Shown here: piece after piece, positions 63,125 to 64,000 of the stretch
Layout: every line of letters starts with the position of its first letter
How positions within the stretch are numbered: position 1 is the stretch's first letter
Assembly: GCF_014647835.1 (NCBI RefSeq)
Contig: NZ_BMPY01000007.1
Coordinates: 186,001-250,000, forward strand
DNA: 64,000 nucleotides
From: Microbispora rosea subsp. aerata
GTDB taxonomy: Bacteria > Actinomycetota > Actinomycetes > Streptosporangiales > Streptosporangiaceae
Direction: 5' to 3'
Made by a program: the position numbers and the translations under genes
Notes under the pieces: generated by a model
Databases searched by the model: none
Told to the model about the DNA's origin: nothing
What the model saw: the letters and a program-made list of their open reading frames with translations, nothing else

Positions 63125-64000
63125 ATGACTGACCGTCGCCTCCTGCTCGTGCACGCCCACCCCGACGACGAGACGATCGGCACCGGCGCGACCATGGCCA
63201 AGTACGTCGCCGAGGGCGCGCACGTGACGCTCGTGACCTGCACGCTGGGGGAGGAAGGCGAGGTCATCCCCCCGGAGCTCGCCCACCACGCGGCCGACCG
63301 GGACGACACCCTCGGCCAGTACCGCATCGGCGAGCTGGCCGCCGCGTGCAAGGCGCTCGGCGTCACCGATCACCGGTTCCTCGGCGGGGCCGGCCGCTGG
63401 CGCGACTCGGGCATGATGGGCGCGGCCACCAACGACCGCCCCGGCTGCTTCTGGCAGGCCGACCTCGACGAGGCCGCGGGCGAGCTGGTCAAGGTCATCC
63501 GCGAGGTCAGGCCCCAGGTCCTCGTGACCTATGACGAGAACGGCTTCTACGGCCACCCCGACCACATCCAGGCGCACCGCGTCTCCTGGCGGGCCTTCGA
63601 ACTGGCCGCCGACCCCGCGTACCCCGGCGGGGAGCCTTGGCGGATCGCCAAGTTCTACCTCACGGCCATGCCCAGGTCGGTGCTGCGGCGCACCATCGAG
63701 GCCATGCGCGAGGCCGACGTCGATTTCTGGGTGCCGGAGTCGATCGACGACATGCCGGGGTGCGCGGACGAGGACGTGACGACGGAGATCGACGCCCGGC
63801 CGTACGTGGAGGCCAAGGTCGACGCGATGCGCGCGCACGCGACGCAGATCGCCGTGGACGCGCCGTGGTTCGCGCTGTCGAACAACGTCGGCCAGCAGAT
63901 CCTCGGGGTCGAGCACTTCATCCTGCGTTCCGGGGTCCCCGGCAAGCCCGGCATCGGCGCGCCGCCCGAGGCCGGCGGCCTGGGCGAGCCGTACAACCGC
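63125..64000 (+). CDS. mshB: MshB, mycothiol pathway GlcNAc-Ins deacetylase (C-terminus at or beyond window edge)
   Basis: Zinc-dependent deacetylation of GlcNAc-inositol to GlcN-inositol in mycothiol synthesis, the actinobacterial counterpart of glutathione. The visible 292 residues start [20 protein letters not shown], with zinc ligands His and Asp in AHPDDE and a third His in YGHPDH near residue 144. [15 protein letters not shown] and [16 protein letters not shown] are typical of the family. The frame is still open at 64000; the family length of about 290-300 means little is missing. Divergent from the S9 peptidase. Confidence 0.95.
   Translation, partial: MTDRRLLLVHAHPDDETIGTGATMAKYVAEGAHVTLVTCTLGEEGEVIPPELAHHAADRDDTLGQYRIGELAAACKALGVTDHRFLGGAGRWRDSGMMGAATNDRPGCFWQADLDEAAGELVKVIREVRPQVLVTYDENGFYGHPDHIQAHRVSWRAFELAADPAYPGGEPWRIAKFYLTAMPRSVLRRTIEAMREADVDFWVPESIDDMPGCADEDVTTEIDARPYVEAKVDAMRAHATQIAVDAPWFALSNNVGQQILGVEHFILRSGVPGKPGIGAPPEAGGLGEPYNR

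Overview
The window is high-GC DNA with strong third-position G/C bias, GTG/TTG starts and mycothiol biosynthesis (mshB at the right edge), so the source is an actinomycete. The order xseB-xseA-lipid-droplet-type protein / ispH / four-helix membrane protein / rmuC / ychF, together with TcpC/TcpE/VirB4-type genes and paired sdh operons, suggests the Streptosporangiales (Nonomuraea/Streptosporangium-like). Genus is inference; no rRNA or tRNA gene was seen.

Layout. 1-5.3 kb (minus): a 3-hydroxybutyrate module (MHS-type permease, PucR regulator, dehydrogenase) next to fumC. 5.3-8.2 kb: a NACHT/STAND NTPase resembling bacterial NLR-like defence proteins, ending 9 nt before fumC. 8.4-11.5 kb: two Ser/Thr kinases. 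11.6-13.3 kb: class I fumarase. 13.4-20.4 kb: accessory transporters and regulators (EamA/MocR, MFS, large LuxR-type ATPase, DUF1707 protein). 20.4-22.8 kb: glpX, a TetR regulator and a DUF4245 protein. 22.8-24.1 kb: LysR/RidA pair. 24.4-33.5 kb: a conserved core block (xseB, xseA, lipid-droplet-type protein, ispH, rmuC, ychF) in which an asnB gene separates xseA from xseB. 33.6-36 kb: an ECF sigma/anti-sigma-like pair and a secreted protein. 36.4-48.6 kb: a co-directional Tcp/type IV secretion-like locus without visible relaxase, coupling protein or integrase. 48.6-57 kb: two succinate dehydrogenase operons around a LysR regulator. 57-64 kb: a STAS protein, an asymmetric heterodimeric ABC exporter, an S9 peptidase and mshB.

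How the parts work together. Carbon flow through the lower TCA cycle is heavily represented: two unrelated fumarases and two different succinate dehydrogenases, with likely CRP-type control of one sdh operon and LysR-type control of the other. Acquired-looking pieces (NACHT gene, asnB, the Tcp-like locus) sit inside conserved blocks. The most unusual candidate system is the Tcp-like locus. It encodes TcpC, TcpD-like, a TcpE domain fused through a long repetitive linker to a MinD-like domain lacking the Walker A lysine, a VirB4-type ATPase, a VirB6-like channel protein, a peptidoglycan hydrolase, a translationally coupled Nudix hydrolase and a surface protein.

At least a dozen start codons lie 6-8 nt after a TANNNT -10 box, implying widespread leaderless transcription. 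Many long open frames on the opposite strand of real genes are composition artefacts and are not listed.
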